DNA of 64,000 nucleotides from Granulicella sp. L56 (GCF_009765835.1 NZ_LMUS01000006.1:1384438-1448437); one strand, 5' to 3'; counted from the stretch's first letter, positions 1-10,060 are shown. Program-made: numbers and translations. Notes: generated from the letters alone by a model not told the origin.

Positions 1-607
1 GTAGTCCCATCCAGGTGAGAGGCGCAAGACCGATCACAATGAGAAAGAACTGCAACACCTCGTTGTAGATCGCACTCGTCAATCCGCCAAGGGAGACATA
101 GCTCAGAACGATTACAGCCGCAACCAGCACACTGATGTTGAAGTTCCAGCCGAGAAGCAGATAGAACAACTTGCCCATAGCGTACATGGAGACGCCCGAC
201 GAAAAAATGGTCATAATCGCGAAGGTGATTGCATTCAGGGCTCGAGTCTTCTCATCGAAACGCAGGCGAAGATATTCCGGCACAGAACGCGCGCGTGAGC
301 CGTAGTAGAACGGCATCATGTAGAGTCCCGCGAAGACCATCGCAGGCACGGCGAGCCAGTAAAAATGACAGGTGGCGAGACCATACTTCGCACCCGAGGC
401 GCCCATGCCGATCACCTCCTGAGCGCCGAGATTGGCGGAGATAAATGCGATGGCTGCGATCCAGGTTGGCATTGCGCGTCCAGCCATGAAGTAGTCATTG
501 GACGTATGCACCCGGCGCTTGACGATAAAGCCTATCGCTACCGTAAGGGTGAAGTACACTGCCATGACCAGGCAGTCGATCCAACTTAGATGAATGAGGC
601 GGCTCAA
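1..607 (-). CDS. sodium/solute symporter (SSS family), N-terminal part, cut by window edge
   Basis: The minus strand reads about 202 codons with no stop to the window edge. The translation is rich in membrane segments and carries SSS/SGLT-type features: a first helix (DCLVMAVYFTLTVAIGF) followed by a short KRRVHTSNDYFMAGR loop, then GAQEVIGMGASGAKYGL, and later VPEYLRLRFDEKTRALNA. The start is TTG at 607, preceded by AAGGAG with about 5 bases spacing, so the track of ATG-initiated ORFs would miss it. It begins 21 bases after the stop of the SDR gene and is probably the last visible gene of the GntR-controlled operon. Family knowledge says such proteins couple Na+ entry to uptake of sugars, sugar acids or sialic acid. 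Its substrate here is inferred to be the mono- or disaccharide, or the sugar acid, handled by the neighbouring enzymes. Confidence 0.85.
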   Translation of the reverse strand, partial: MSRLIHLSWIDCLVMAVYFTLTVAIGFIVKRRVHTSNDYFMAGRAMPTWIAAIAFISANLGAQEVIGMGASGAKYGLATCHFYWLAVPAMVFAGLYMMPFYYGSRARSVPEYLRLRFDEKTRALNAITFAIMTIFSSGVSMYAMGKLFYLLLGWNFNISVLVAAVIVLSYVSLGGLTSAIYNEVLQFFLIVIGLAPLTWMGL

Positions 608-628
608 ACCTGCTCCTTGCTTGCGCAG

Positions 629-1462
629 TTATTCAAAGTCTCCACCTGTTCCGGTGAGCTGAAACGCTGTTCCGCCGCAAGGTACGAGTTGGCCACCGTC
701 TACTACAATCGAGGCTCCGGTGACATAGGAAGCCATGTCGCTGAGCAGAAACACGATCACGTTCGCGACTTCTTCTGCTGTGCCCATCCGCCCAAGCAAT
801 GCAAGTGAATGACATGCATCGAGGACTTTTTGCGGGTCGGGCTCGCGGCTTGCACCCCAACGAATCATCGGCGTGTCGATTGCTCCCGGAAGGACGCAGT
901 TCGCACGCACCCCGGCCCGAGCGAAGTCCAGTGCGATCGAGCGCATCAACCCCACAATAGCGTGCTTGCCGGTAACATATGCGGCGGAATTACGATGGGC
1001 CACCAGCGATTGTGTTGAACCGGTGAGCACGATTGAAGAGCCGCCGCGCCGCTGCATATGCGGAAGCACCGAGCGGGTTATATAGAATGCGCTATCCAGG
1101 TCGATAGCTAGGGTTCGCTCCCATGCGTCTACGGATGTGGTCACAGCACTGCCGTAGCTCTGCACTCCCGCGCAGTGTGCGAGCAGGTCGATTCCTCCTA
1201 ATTTTTGGGAGATCTCGCTTACAACTCTTTCGACCGCATCCGCAAAGGCTAGATCGACCTTATCAAAGAGTGCACACTCTGCCCGCATTGCGTTCAACTC
1301 TTCGGCGAGTTGCTCCCCCAATTCGACATTGCGATCCAGGATAGCCACCCGCGCTCCTCGGTTTGCCAAGGCAATTGCAGTAGCGCGCCCTATACCACTT
1401 GCTGCCCCGGTAACGATTGCAACCTTACCTTCAAACCGAAGATCGCGAGACACACAATCCAT
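629..1462 (-). CDS. short-chain dehydrogenase/reductase (SDR), likely sugar-acid dehydrogenase
   Basis: This is a 277-residue classical SDR expected to oxidise or reduce a hydroxyl/keto group with NAD(P). The Rossmann motif TGAASGIG is at about residues 18-25. An Asp at the end of beta-2 (AILDRN) favours NAD over NADP. The usual NNAG is replaced by HCAG at about 96-99. The catalytic Ser is in VLTGS (~149), followed by YVTGK (Tyr ~162, Lys ~166). The C-terminal ASIVVDGG is typical. ATG at 1462 overlaps the RraA stop as TGATG, implying translational coupling; a GTG one codon upstream is an alternative. In non-phosphorylative fucose or rhamnose pathways an SDR oxidises the 2-keto-3-deoxy sugar acid made by an enolase-superfamily dehydratase. 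That arrangement is seen here, but the substrate is inferred. Confidence 0.9.
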   Translation of the reverse strand: MDCVSRDLRFEGKVAIVTGAASGIGRATAIALANRGARVAILDRNVELGEQLAEELNAMRAECALFDKVDLAFADAVERVVSEISQKLGGIDLLAHCAGVQSYGSAVTTSVDAWERTLAIDLDSAFYITRSVLPHMQRRGGSSIVLTGSTQSLVAHRNSAAYVTGKHAIVGLMRSIALDFARAGVRANCVLPGAIDTPMIRWGASREPDPQKVLDACHSLALLGRMGTAEEVANVIVFLLSDMASYVTGASIVVDGGQLVPCGGTAFQLTGTGGDFE

Positions 1463-2124
1463 CACAACACGCCCGTTTCTGTAAATACATCGTGTGCTCG
1501 TGCTCCGTTTAACAGCATGGTACGTGCGGTCTTCTCCTTACGAGCCTGGTCGAGCGCTCGGCTCACAACCGTTTCCTCCATCTCGCGTGGCAGTACAACG
1601 ACACCATCTACGTCGCCCATGAGAATATCTCCGGGCATAACTCGTACTCCCTCGATCTCGAGCGGTACTCGATAATCAATGACCTGCCCACGGCCTCGCT
1701 GGTCTTTTCCATAGCTTCCATAACAGAAAGTTGGAAAATCGATCGAGCGTATCCGATTAATGTCTCTTGCATAACCAGCGAGCACCGCACCCGCAGCACC
1801 TCTCCCTTTTGCCGCAATAGACATCAATTCCCCCCAGAGCGCGTATCGCGGAGCGCAGCCGGCAGCAATATAGACTTCGTGGCGCTGCAGTGAATCGAGT
1901 GCTTCCAGCATCTTGCCGAAAGGCGGGGTTGGCAAATGAAATACATCAGCCTCTAGCACTGTCATCGCCCGGCCCACCACCACCATATGGGGTAAGAGCG
2001 GGCGACAATGGGCCGGAAGCCATTGGTGATTCTTACCCTCAAGATCCAGCACATCACCGATGATGGAGCTAAATAGATGCTCTCTGATAAGGGCGAAAAG
2101 CTCTTCGTCATCCTTCCATTCCAT
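1462..2124 (-). CDS. RraA-family protein (4-hydroxy-4-methyl-2-oxoglutarate aldolase-like)
   Basis: This 220-residue protein belongs to the RraA/HMG-aldolase family. The metal-site signature is the Arg-Asp pair in GYARDI (residues ~117-122). The family's C-terminal core PGDILMGDVDGVVVLP is at about 164-179. Family members include class II pyruvate aldolases, oxaloacetate decarboxylases and the RNase E regulator. In a sugar-acid operon the aldolase role (retro-aldol cleavage releasing pyruvate) is the likelier one. ATG at 2124 is preceded by AGGAGAAGGATC. The gene lies 43 bases after the dehydratase and is coupled to the SDR by a TGATG overlap. The long loop at about 60-75 (VFHLPTPPFG) and the loop around FCYGSYGKDQRGRG are somewhat unlike E. 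coli RraA. Confidence 0.88.
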   Translation of the reverse strand: MEWKDDEELFALIREHLFSSIIGDVLDLEGKNHQWLPAHCRPLLPHMVVVGRAMTVLEADVFHLPTPPFGKMLEALDSLQRHEVYIAAGCAPRYALWGELMSIAAKGRGAAGAVLAGYARDINRIRSIDFPTFCYGSYGKDQRGRGQVIDYRVPLEIEGVRVMPGDILMGDVDGVVVLPREMEETVVSRALDQARKEKTARTMLLNGARAHDVFTETGVL

Positions 2125-2167
2125 GATCCTTCTCCTGTCTGGTTATGCCCAGTATCGTACCGAGTTT

Positions 2168-3328
2168 CTAAACGTAAAAGCCTGGACGCCGAACTGTAAT
2201 TCCCGGATGGCGATCGAGCTCCTCCTCGACGAAGTCGAAGCCAAGACCGGGATCATCACTCAGTTCGTAAAAACCGTTTCGTACAGGCAATGGTTTATCC
2301 AAAATGGTGTCACGCCATGGCACGTCCGTAGCCATGAACTCCTGATAGAAAAAATTGGGGATTGATGCCATGACATGTGCTGCCGCGATGGTGGAGATCG
2401 GCCCATTGGGGTTGTGTGGAGCAATCGGCACATTGAATGCCTCTGCCATGGTGGCGATACGCTTCATTTCGCCAATCCCCCCGCAGCGGGTGATGTCCGG
2501 CATTAGAATATCCGCCGCTCCTGCTTCGAGGATCGGACGTGCCATGAAGCGGGAATGGAGACGCTCTCCGACACATACAGGCAATGTAATCTGTCGCTTG
2601 ATGGCTGCGATTTCCTTCGGAAATTCCGGCCCTGCGGGTTCCTCATACCACATGCAGTTAATGCCGGCCGCAGCAATACGATGTGCCATTTCAACTGCCG
2701 TCGGCCCGTTCAGCATCGCATGAGTCTCCACGGCTATCGGAAAATCCGGCCCCACGGCACGCTGTACCGCCACTAGGCGCTCGATCGCAATCTTTTTGCC
2801 AGACTCTGTTAGCCCGAGATTATCTTGTAGGTCTTCTCCATACCAGTAGTTGATATGAGCAAAAGGGTCCATCTTGCAGGCACGAAAACCACGCTCTTTG
2901 ATTCCAAGCGCCTGCTCCGCATAGTCCTCGGGTTTACCTGTTCCCTTTAAGAACCAGTAATTCGCATAGAGCTTAATCTGCTTGCGAAAGGCTCCGCCAA
3001 GCAATTGATAGACAGGAAGTTTCGCGCGCTTGCCAGCAATATCCCAAAGTGCAATATCGATGGCACTGATGCCACTTAGCACTGGGCCGCCCTGCCCAAG
3101 CCAGTTGAAATCGCGGTAGAGTTTGGTCCAGATATAGTCGATTCGCGAGGAGTCTTCTCCTATCAGCGTCTCCCCCATATGACGGCATGCCTCGAGGATC
3201 ATCGGGCTGCCCGGCCAGTTGGTACCCTCACCAATTCCGGTGAGTCCGTCATCGGTCCAGATCTTGATGAAGACCCAGTTGTATTTAATCCCTTCCACCA
3301 TCCAGGTCTTTATTGCCGTAATCTTCAT
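2168..3328 (-). CDS. enolase-superfamily sugar-acid dehydratase (mandelate racemase/galactonate dehydratase type)
   Basis: This is a 386-residue mandelate racemase/muconate lactonising superfamily protein. The capping domain occupies roughly residues 1-115, followed by the barrel. Visible active-site positions are Glu201 and His203 in VETHAM, Glu229 in WYEEP, Glu255 in GERL, Asp278 in MPDITRCGG and His305 in APHNPNGP. They match the galactonate-dehydratase-like group, which has three carboxylate Mg2+ ligands and a His/Asp dyad, with Glu where DgoD has Asp. The expected reaction is dehydration of an aldonate to a 2-keto-3-deoxy acid. The substrate cannot be read from sequence; fuconate, galactonate, rhamnonate and others are all possible. 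ATG at 3328 follows GAGAGA, and the gene lies 71 bases downstream of GH2 in the same operon. Confidence 0.9.
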   Translation of the reverse strand: MKITAIKTWMVEGIKYNWVFIKIWTDDGLTGIGEGTNWPGSPMILEACRHMGETLIGEDSSRIDYIWTKLYRDFNWLGQGGPVLSGISAIDIALWDIAGKRAKLPVYQLLGGAFRKQIKLYANYWFLKGTGKPEDYAEQALGIKERGFRACKMDPFAHINYWYGEDLQDNLGLTESGKKIAIERLVAVQRAVGPDFPIAVETHAMLNGPTAVEMAHRIAAAGINCMWYEEPAGPEFPKEIAAIKRQITLPVCVGERLHSRFMARPILEAGAADILMPDITRCGGIGEMKRIATMAEAFNVPIAPHNPNGPISTIAAAHVMASIPNFFYQEFMATDVPWRDTILDKPLPVRNGFYELSDDPGLGFDFVEEELDRHPGITVRRPGFYV

Positions 3329-3399
3329 ACGCTATGTTCTCTCACTTGGGATACTCGTTAGGATCTGCTCAACAACATTCTGGATCACTCTAGCCGCGC

Positions 3400-6348
3400 T
3401 CATACTTCATGAATATTCGTAAGTCGAAGGCGAATTTCATGACTTGACTCAGCTGGCGGCTTAGCTACTCCGATGTAGTTTCCCCATTCTAGATCCGGAT
3501 ATTTCCAGTAATTGAAAGTGCTCAATAGTACTCGCCCATCGGCTAATGAAGAGGCGCGGACAGCCACATCACCAGATGCTTCAATGCGGGCTCGAATATC
3601 CCCTTGCGCCAAGATGCACGATGCGTACCAAACATTTTCTTTCAGGGAGCGAAAGTCGTTTGTTGAGTTCGGTGCAGGACCGTCTTTACCGAAGAGCAGA
3701 AAATCTCCTACATCCTGCGACCAGGGCCAGCTGGGTTCTGCTCGGTAGCTTTGCGCAGGATGAGATGCTCTTTTTAGGGCTGTCCCCTTAGGGCGTCCAA
3801 TGTGGTCTTCCGGATAAGTTGACCAAAGAGACTCTCTATCCCACATCAATCTATCGACAGTAGCAGGAAGCAGAAACCCTAGCCCCAAATGCGTATACTC
3901 CGAAGATCCTTGAGGCTGATAACGGGTTGTAATCAGTCCTCCGCTGTCAATCTTTATTTCAAACTCTATTCCTACAGTACCCATCCAGCCTGCCACTTGG
4001 CTTTGCTTGCTCTCCCCAGAAATAAGTATCGTGGCAATATCTCCTTCAAGAGATGCACTAAATTTCTTCAAAAGCCATCCACCCATTTGACCAGCTCCCA
4101 GATCGAGGAAAGGACCTCCTTCCAGAACAACTTCGCCATTGCAGGTCGCACATGTAATAAGACCGGTTAGTCGGCTGATTGAAACCATGAAGTTCGGTCC
4201 CTGTATATGCAACTCGGCCGATGTATTGACTAACTTCAACGCACCAGACGCGGGATTAGGAAGGGTGTTAGTCCTTTCTCCGACACGAATACTGACCTGG
4301 TGCACGACGATATCGCTGCTATGCGTAAAGTTAATATCCAGGACTTCTCCACGGGACCATTTACGCGAAGGTATCCTCAAATACCCGCTTGAGTGCGGCA
4401 CGATGTCAGTAGGCTTCAAACGGCCGTGTTCTTGACCGATCTTCCAATCGATGTTCACTTCAGCAATATTTGTATGATCAAAGGCGTTAAAGATTGGGAT
4501 CTGTAGTTCGTCGTTGTCAGGAGGAACCGGAATAGGTTTGTCATCCATGCGAATTGGAGAATAAGCTTTTTTTGTCAGCCAGTACTCTGGCTTTGGACGT
4601 CGCCACCCATCGATTACTCCCCACGGGCCATAGCCAACCGGTCCCTTTGGCAGCAAAAATACATCGTCAATCGCAGCCCAGATTGAACCTCCTAGACATC
4701 CTTTTGACTCAACAAACTTGTCACCAAAACGCTTTATACTCTTTCCCCAAAAATTGCGTACGCCGGGATCACGCCGCAAAGTATCGACGTTATAGCAAGA
4801 GATATGGCCAAACTCATCTCCTAAAACAGGGAACGATTCACTGCCAAGATCTGAGTCAACGTCAGGGTAGTGTTTGCTATATATGTCAAATGAGTTGGCA
4901 CCCCATGGAGCCGTATCCGGGTAGCTGAAAATAAGTGGCCGGTTTGGATCCCGTTTCCGCGCATACTGATACTCCAGAGCGAAGTTCTCTCCCCATTCGC
5001 TTTCATTTCCTAAAGACCAGAACACCACGGCCGCGTGACCGTGATCACGTTCAATCATCTCCCGAAACTGGCTCATAAACCTTGAAGAAAACTCTTGGTC
5101 TGAGGATGGCCCCTTACCTAGCTCTGACCAGCAGACGGCAGTTTCTTCTTCTACATAAATTCCATGTCGATCACACGCGTCTAAAAACTCTTCTGTTGGC
5201 GGATAATGAGAGGTGCGTACAAAGTTGATGTTTGCTTCACGAAATAGTTTGGCATCCATTTCATCGAACTCCACTGGCACGGCGCGGCCATGCAATGGAT
5301 GAATACTGTGGTGGCACACACCCCGCAACTTAACAGGCTGTCCGTTGATCTGGAGTTCGTTACCAACTCTTGCTATTGTTCTAAATCCGATGTTTCGCTC
5401 GAAGGTCTGAGTTAGTTCACCATCAATGCTTAATTTGATCTCGAGCGTGTAGAGGTTTGGGTGCTCGGCATCCCATTTCTTCGGAGCGCGGACCGTTATC
5501 ACTTTGCTTGCATTTTCACCGGGATGCACACTTAAACTTTCAAGTAATTCAAAATGCTGAGGCTTGGATTTGTCCCCCAACCTGAACCGAAATTCGGCCG
5601 ACTTGTAGTTTTGAGCAGATAGAGCAGCACTAAAGGCTATTACTCCGTCCTCATACTTCGAGTCGAGCGTGGCAGCCACGGAGAGATACTCAAGATGAAG
5701 GGGCGGCAGCGCAATCAGACGTACTCTCCGTAAAATACCAGCGATCGAGTGCTTCGCATAATAGCTCGCTTGTGAAATGTCATCACTACGATCGGTCACA
5801 CCAACGACTAGATCGATAGTTTCCGCATCCTGCCCGATTGCGTTTGTAATCTCACAGTCCCAAGATGTAAAGCCACCGAAATGCTCGCGCACAAACGCGC
5901 CATTCACCCATACTCTTGCATGTCCATACACTCCATCGAATCTCAGAAAGAGTCGCTGGCCTTTGAATTCGCTTGGAATCTTGACCGTCCGACGGCAGGG
6001 ATATTCGATATTTTCTGAAACATCGAATCCCTGCATGGCAAACTCGCCGGGTACGTGCACCGTCGACCACGACGAAGAGTCAGCTCCGCGCTTCCAAAAC
6101 TGGTCTGGTGGATCGAGAGTGAACAGCCAGGGTCCCGCAAGATCGAGTACTGAATGCTGGATCGTCTTATTCGACATCGGGATGGGAACAAGCGCTTCTG
6201 GTGTCTTGACCGCGTCTGTCAAAGAGCTATGAATATTTGTGATGACGCGATCGCCAACTGATGCGTTTGCTATGGCTGAGCCAGAAGCACCGAGTTTCGC
6301 TGCGAGTGCAGCTTCGCATGAAAGCGTAATGAAGTCTCTTCTATTCAA
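3400..6348 (-). CDS. GH2 family exported glycosidase (beta-galactosidase/beta-glucuronidase fold)
   Basis: This is a 982-residue protein. The start is TTG at 6348 with AGGAGG 8 bases upstream. The N-terminus MNRRDFITL... is Tat-like, so periplasmic or outer-surface location is likely. A jelly-roll sugar-binding domain (~60-215) is followed by an Ig-like domain (~220-325) and the TIM barrel. NFVRTSHYP (~375-383) is the usual GH2 barrel motif. The acid/base is Glu449 in FWSLGNES and the nucleophile is Glu512 in LGDEFG. The long C-terminal part (~620-982) resembles the beta-sandwich regions of large GH2 galactosidases. It is the second gene after the TBDR promoter. It probably trims the glycan whose sugar is processed by the downstream dehydratase/RraA/SDR set. 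Exact sugar specificity (Gal, GlcA, arabinose types all occur in GH2) is not decidable by eye. Confidence 0.92.
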   Translation of the reverse strand: MNRRDFITLSCEAALAAKLGASGSAIANASVGDRVITNIHSSLTDAVKTPEALVPIPMSNKTIQHSVLDLAGPWLFTLDPPDQFWKRGADSSSWSTVHVPGEFAMQGFDVSENIEYPCRRTVKIPSEFKGQRLFLRFDGVYGHARVWVNGAFVREHFGGFTSWDCEITNAIGQDAETIDLVVGVTDRSDDISQASYYAKHSIAGILRRVRLIALPPLHLEYLSVAATLDSKYEDGVIAFSAALSAQNYKSAEFRFRLGDKSKPQHFELLESLSVHPGENASKVITVRAPKKWDAEHPNLYTLEIKLSIDGELTQTFERNIGFRTIARVGNELQINGQPVKLRGVCHHSIHPLHGRAVPVEFDEMDAKLFREANINFVRTSHYPPTEEFLDACDRHGIYVEEETAVCWSELGKGPSSDQEFSSRFMSQFREMIERDHGHAAVVFWSLGNESEWGENFALEYQYARKRDPNRPLIFSYPDTAPWGANSFDIYSKHYPDVDSDLGSESFPVLGDEFGHISCYNVDTLRRDPGVRNFWGKSIKRFGDKFVESKGCLGGSIWAAIDDVFLLPKGPVGYGPWGVIDGWRRPKPEYWLTKKAYSPIRMDDKPIPVPPDNDELQIPIFNAFDHTNIAEVNIDWKIGQEHGRLKPTDIVPHSSGYLRIPSRKWSRGEVLDINFTHSSDIVVHQVSIRVGERTNTLPNPASGALKLVNTSAELHIQGPNFMVSISRLTGLITCATCNGEVVLEGGPFLDLGAGQMGGWLLKKFSASLEGDIATILISGESKQSQVAGWMGTVGIEFEIKIDSGGLITTRYQPQGSSEYTHLGLGFLLPATVDRLMWDRESLWSTYPEDHIGRPKGTALKRASHPAQSYRAEPSWPWSQDVGDFLLFGKDGPAPNSTNDFRSLKENVWYASCILAQGDIRARIEASGDVAVRASSLADGRVLLSTFNYWKYPDLEWGNYIGVAKPPAESSHEIRLRLTNIHEV

Positions 6349-6536
6349 ACTTGTGTCCTCCTATTTCTACGGTTACGATATGATTTCCGCGGCCGTCCAG
6401 GGTGTCGTTATGGGTCAATCCTTCAATGACCTACAGAGAAAAGGAACGATAGCAATACATCGCGGGTATCTTGTCGCAATTACATTACCACCGCGATTAC
6501 CTGATTCCTTCACCCCTATTCCAAGCACATTTGGAG

Positions 6537-9500
6537 TTAGAAATAGAGTTTTACAGCTCCCTGCATTACTCGTGCCGCACTGGCCGTTGACGTAATCTGG
6601 CCTACGTTTGGACTGGAAGGATCATTATTAGGAGTTCCAAAACTCGCATGATTGAACGCGTTGAAAAGTTCCCATCGAAATTGCAGCCTGTAGCGTTCCT
6701 GAAGATACCAGTTTTTGGAGAATCCCAAGTCAGCGTTATTGAGCGGGGGTCCCTGAAAAAGGTTCCTCCCCGATGTTCCAAAGGTTCCAGGAGCATTGAC
6801 GCGAAATGCATTGGCGTTGAAATAGTGGTTGAGCCAGTTCTGCTTCCCCCCGGATCGGACGCCGAACGGCAGTCCGGTAAGATCGGCCCTGTCCCCGTAC
6901 TGCTGAGCGCCAGAGTTGTTACTACCGTCGCCCCCGGCAATGCTAAAGGGCGTTCCAGATTGCGCCGTGTAGATTCCGCTGACTTGCCAGCCGCCCAAAA
7001 TGCTCCGAAGCAAAACGCCTCTCTTTTGCAGCTTTGGCGTCGTGTAGATCAAGCTCGTGACAGAGACCAAAGGTATATTGACGTCCGAGATACCACGATT
7101 GGAGCGAAGGTTGAATGGGTTTCCTACGCCACCCGTGAAGGCAAGTGTTCCACTGCTGGCAATATCTATCGCTTTCGACCAGGTGAAGTTAGAACGAAAC
7201 TGGAAATTGTTCGACAGATTCTTTTCCACTGTCACTTGCAGCGAGTGATAAGAGGCAGTTCCGCCAACATTATTTTCCAAGATGCCTGCAAACGCAGGGT
7301 AGGTAGAACGTGCACCTCCAGCCGAATAAATTCCAGGGTTGCGATCTACAGGAGTTTGCTGGTGGAAGGACTCACTGCCCACATATGCCAATTGAAGAGC
7401 CAAATTGTGGGCGAAAGATTGCTGCATTGAAAGATTCCAGGATTGTGTTTCACCCAGCCGGAAGTTGGATGAGAACACAGTGGGAACATTCAAGCCCGCT
7501 GGGAATACAGTATCGGCAGGAGCGACGGAGTTAGGATCTGCGAATGGTGGAAATGGGTTCTTGCCCCCGGTAGGAGCATAATTCGCATATGGGTCATCAA
7601 AACTGATTGGATTGCCAGGAGTGGAATTGAAGCTATAAGTCGTGCTGAAGGGTGTCAAATCCGAGGTATGGTTGTAGCTCGAATACTGGATTGGGGTGGT
7701 GAAGATCCCAAAAGCCGCTCGGACTGACGTATGAGGCAAGCTGGCCGGCTGCCAGGCAAGGCCAATTCGTGGCACAAAGTAATCGTAAGCCGATGGCACC
7801 AGCGAATTGCTGATGCCGCGATCTCCAGGAAATACTAGTCCGAGAGGAGCGTTCGGGAATCGTTGGCTTTGCTGACCTGGACGGAAGGCCGCTCCGCGCC
7901 CATTTACTAGTGGTGGCGGCAGAAACGGTTCCCAACGCACCCCAGCGGTTACGGTCAAACTGCGTGAGATATGGTACTGGTCCTGGACAAAGAGGGCCAA
8001 TTCCCACTGATTCATTTTTTGGGTTTCGCCGCCGCCCTGATAAAACGTTGCGACGCGGCCAAGTAGATAGTCGGCTAATCCATAGCCCGTTGCAGAGCCA
8101 TTAAATCCTATAATCGCTTCCGTGGGATATGCAGAGTAGAGATTCCAGAACTGGTGGAACATATCCCCTCCGGCTGTCATAAAATGCTTTCCAGCTTGTT
8201 TGGACAAAGAGTCTGACGCAGTCCACGTGGTTCGCGCTTGAGTATTTTCATCCTGGTAGCCCGAACCGAAGCCGCCTGAGACGCTGAGACCTTCAATTGC
8301 GCAGCGGCCAGCCGGCTCGCTCACGTTAATGTAATGAGAGAGGCAGATAGGATTGCCTTGCGCATCCAACTGGCTGGTTCCATTAATCGTATTGAGGCTT
8401 GTGTAGGAAGCAACAAATACATTGCTAATTGCAGGCGTGGGCGTCCATATGTAATTGAAAGCGTGATTCTGGTACTTGTCGAGATTTCCGGCTTGAGAAG
8501 CGATGAAGTTACCGTTTGCACTTGAACCAGGCTGGTTATAGTAATCAAAGAAAGTTCTCAGCACAAAGTGATGCTTGTCGCTTAATGAATAATCCAGTCG
8601 AGCGGTGCCCTCGTCGAAATGTGTGGTGAGAGCCGCTCCAGTGTAGATGACCTGCCCGAGAGGTTCCTGTCCAACAGGTAATACGCTAAGGAATTTAACC
8701 GCACCTGGACTGAATGTCGTTGGGTCGATTTGGTTGTTTGGATATGGAAGTCCTGTCGCTGGATTGGTCAACTGAACTGGATTGCTGCCTTGCAAAAGAG
8801 CGCTAAAGTCACCATTAACCATGGCCGCAGTGGGGGTAAAGGCTACGTTTGAAGTAGCTGCCGAACTTGCCCGGGTTCCCTGATAGTTTGCAAAAAGGAA
8901 AAGTTTATTCTTAAGGATAGGACCACCAATCGATCCTCCAAATTGATTCCGCTTAAGAGGATCTACTTGATGAGAGAAGTACTGTGCCGCGTTCAAAGCG
9001 TTGTTACGCAAGAATTCAAATGCCTGGCCATGGATCGCATTTGTTCCCGACTTGGTCTGAATACTGACTACTGCCCCTGGAGAGAATCCATACTGAGCAT
9101 CAAAATTGTTTGTAGTCACGTTGAATTCTTGAGTAGCGTCTGCATTCGGGAATGGCGCCGCAAGCAGGTCGTATCGATCCATATTAGGTGCGCCGTCAAG
9201 CAGGTAATAAGTACTGCCTTGCCTGCCTCCATTGGCAGAAGCTCCAGTCTCATTGGCGAAGGCATCTGTCGTTTGCAGAGTCCCAGCAGAAGTGTTGAGA
9301 ACATTTGTTACACCTGGAGCAAGCAGGACCAGGGTGGAAGGATCTCGGCCATTCAGCGGCAATTCTTTGATTGAAGATTCAGTGACCTGCTGTGCGAGCT
9401 CAGCAGTAGTCACGTTAATGAGTTGCGCCTCCCCCGTTACCGTGACCGTCTGGCTCGTCGAACCAAGGTCAAGTTGAACGTTAAGTGTCGCTGATTGATT

Positions 9501-9800
9501 CACCGCTATGGTAATGCCAGTCAATTCTCGTGGGCTGTAGCCTGGTTTTTCGACTTTCACAGTGTATCGACCAGGTTGAAGAGCAGCTGCGTTATATCTG
9601 CCTTCGGCGTTGGTCTCCAAACGAGAATGTTTGCCGACATCCACATTTTCTACATTGACTTGAGCTCCGACGATCACGGCTCCACTTTGATCCGTCACGA
9701 TACCGGTTAAATTTGAGGTTGTGCTCTGCGCAAAGGCTAGGCTGCAGATTACAAAACTCAATGCCCATATAGACAAATATTTCACGATAGATTTATGCAT
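6537..9800 (-). CDS. TonB-dependent receptor, Oar-like with carboxypeptidase-regulatory domain
   Basis: This is a 1087-residue outer-membrane receptor. A Sec signal ends near residue 24 (SLAFAQ). A carboxypeptidase-regulatory-like beta-sandwich spans ~28-110 (GIVTDQSGAVIVGAQVNVEN). The plug follows with TESSIKELPLNGRDPSTL and GASANGGRQGSTYYLLDG, and then a long beta-barrel ending ...VKLYF. This architecture is the standard acidobacterial SusC-like replacement. No separate SusD gene is visible. ATG at 9800 has GAGG about 6 bases upstream. It is the first gene of the GntR-controlled operon; 188 bases separate it from GH2. The expected role is energy-dependent import of an oligosaccharide, inferred from context. 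Confidence 0.93.
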   Translation of the reverse strand: MHKSIVKYLSIWALSFVICSLAFAQSTTSNLTGIVTDQSGAVIVGAQVNVENVDVGKHSRLETNAEGRYNAAALQPGRYTVKVEKPGYSPRELTGITIAVNQSATLNVQLDLGSTSQTVTVTGEAQLINVTTAELAQQVTESSIKELPLNGRDPSTLVLLAPGVTNVLNTSAGTLQTTDAFANETGASANGGRQGSTYYLLDGAPNMDRYDLLAAPFPNADATQEFNVTTNNFDAQYGFSPGAVVSIQTKSGTNAIHGQAFEFLRNNALNAAQYFSHQVDPLKRNQFGGSIGGPILKNKLFLFANYQGTRASSAATSNVAFTPTAAMVNGDFSALLQGSNPVQLTNPATGLPYPNNQIDPTTFSPGAVKFLSVLPVGQEPLGQVIYTGAALTTHFDEGTARLDYSLSDKHHFVLRTFFDYYNQPGSSANGNFIASQAGNLDKYQNHAFNYIWTPTPAISNVFVASYTSLNTINGTSQLDAQGNPICLSHYINVSEPAGRCAIEGLSVSGGFGSGYQDENTQARTTWTASDSLSKQAGKHFMTAGGDMFHQFWNLYSAYPTEAIIGFNGSATGYGLADYLLGRVATFYQGGGETQKMNQWELALFVQDQYHISRSLTVTAGVRWEPFLPPPLVNGRGAAFRPGQQSQRFPNAPLGLVFPGDRGISNSLVPSAYDYFVPRIGLAWQPASLPHTSVRAAFGIFTTPIQYSSYNHTSDLTPFSTTYSFNSTPGNPISFDDPYANYAPTGGKNPFPPFADPNSVAPADTVFPAGLNVPTVFSSNFRLGETQSWNLSMQQSFAHNLALQLAYVGSESFHQQTPVDRNPGIYSAGGARSTYPAFAGILENNVGGTASYHSLQVTVEKNLSNNFQFRSNFTWSKAIDIASSGTLAFTGGVGNPFNLRSNRGISDVNIPLVSVTSLIYTTPKLQKRGVLLRSILGGWQVSGIYTAQSGTPFSIAGGDGSNNSGAQQYGDRADLTGLPFGVRSGGKQNWLNHYFNANAFRVNAPGTFGTSGRNLFQGPPLNNADLGFSKNWYLQERYRLQFRWELFNAFNHASFGTPNNDPSSPNVGQITSTASAARVMQGAVKLYF

Positions 9801-9825
9801 CTAGAGCCTCGTCGAAGAGAAATTC

Positions 9826-9866
9826 TGGTAAGACCAATATTACATATGTGGTCTTGCCTGTTTCAA
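9826..9866 (-). promoter_or_regulatory. sigma70-type promoter with two GntR/FadR-type operators, for the TBDR operon
   Basis: On the minus strand, TTGAAA (9866-9861) and TAATAT (9842-9837) are separated by 18 bases. A perfect TGGTAAGACCA palindrome (9826-9836) abuts the -10 box at the expected transcription start. A degenerate copy, TGGTCTTGCCT (9849-9859), lies in the spacer. TGGTnnnACCA is the known core operator type of FadR-subfamily GntR regulators. The layout suggests steric repression by the divergent GntR protein, relieved by a sugar-acid ligand. The boxes were found by eye. Confidence 0.65.
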
Positions 9867-10060
9867 TGCCAGACTCTACTGAGGAGTGCGGTTGATTGTC
9901 AAGGTTAAAATTATGGATAAGGATCACATTCAAGAAAATAATTACACCGCCCCTATAAATCCGCTCATCGGCCTCAATTGACAGGGCTTTCGCACGGACA
10001 CTCAGCCTTCGGCAGTGCCATAATTCGTAGATTATGGTATAGATTACCTAGATCGAAGTG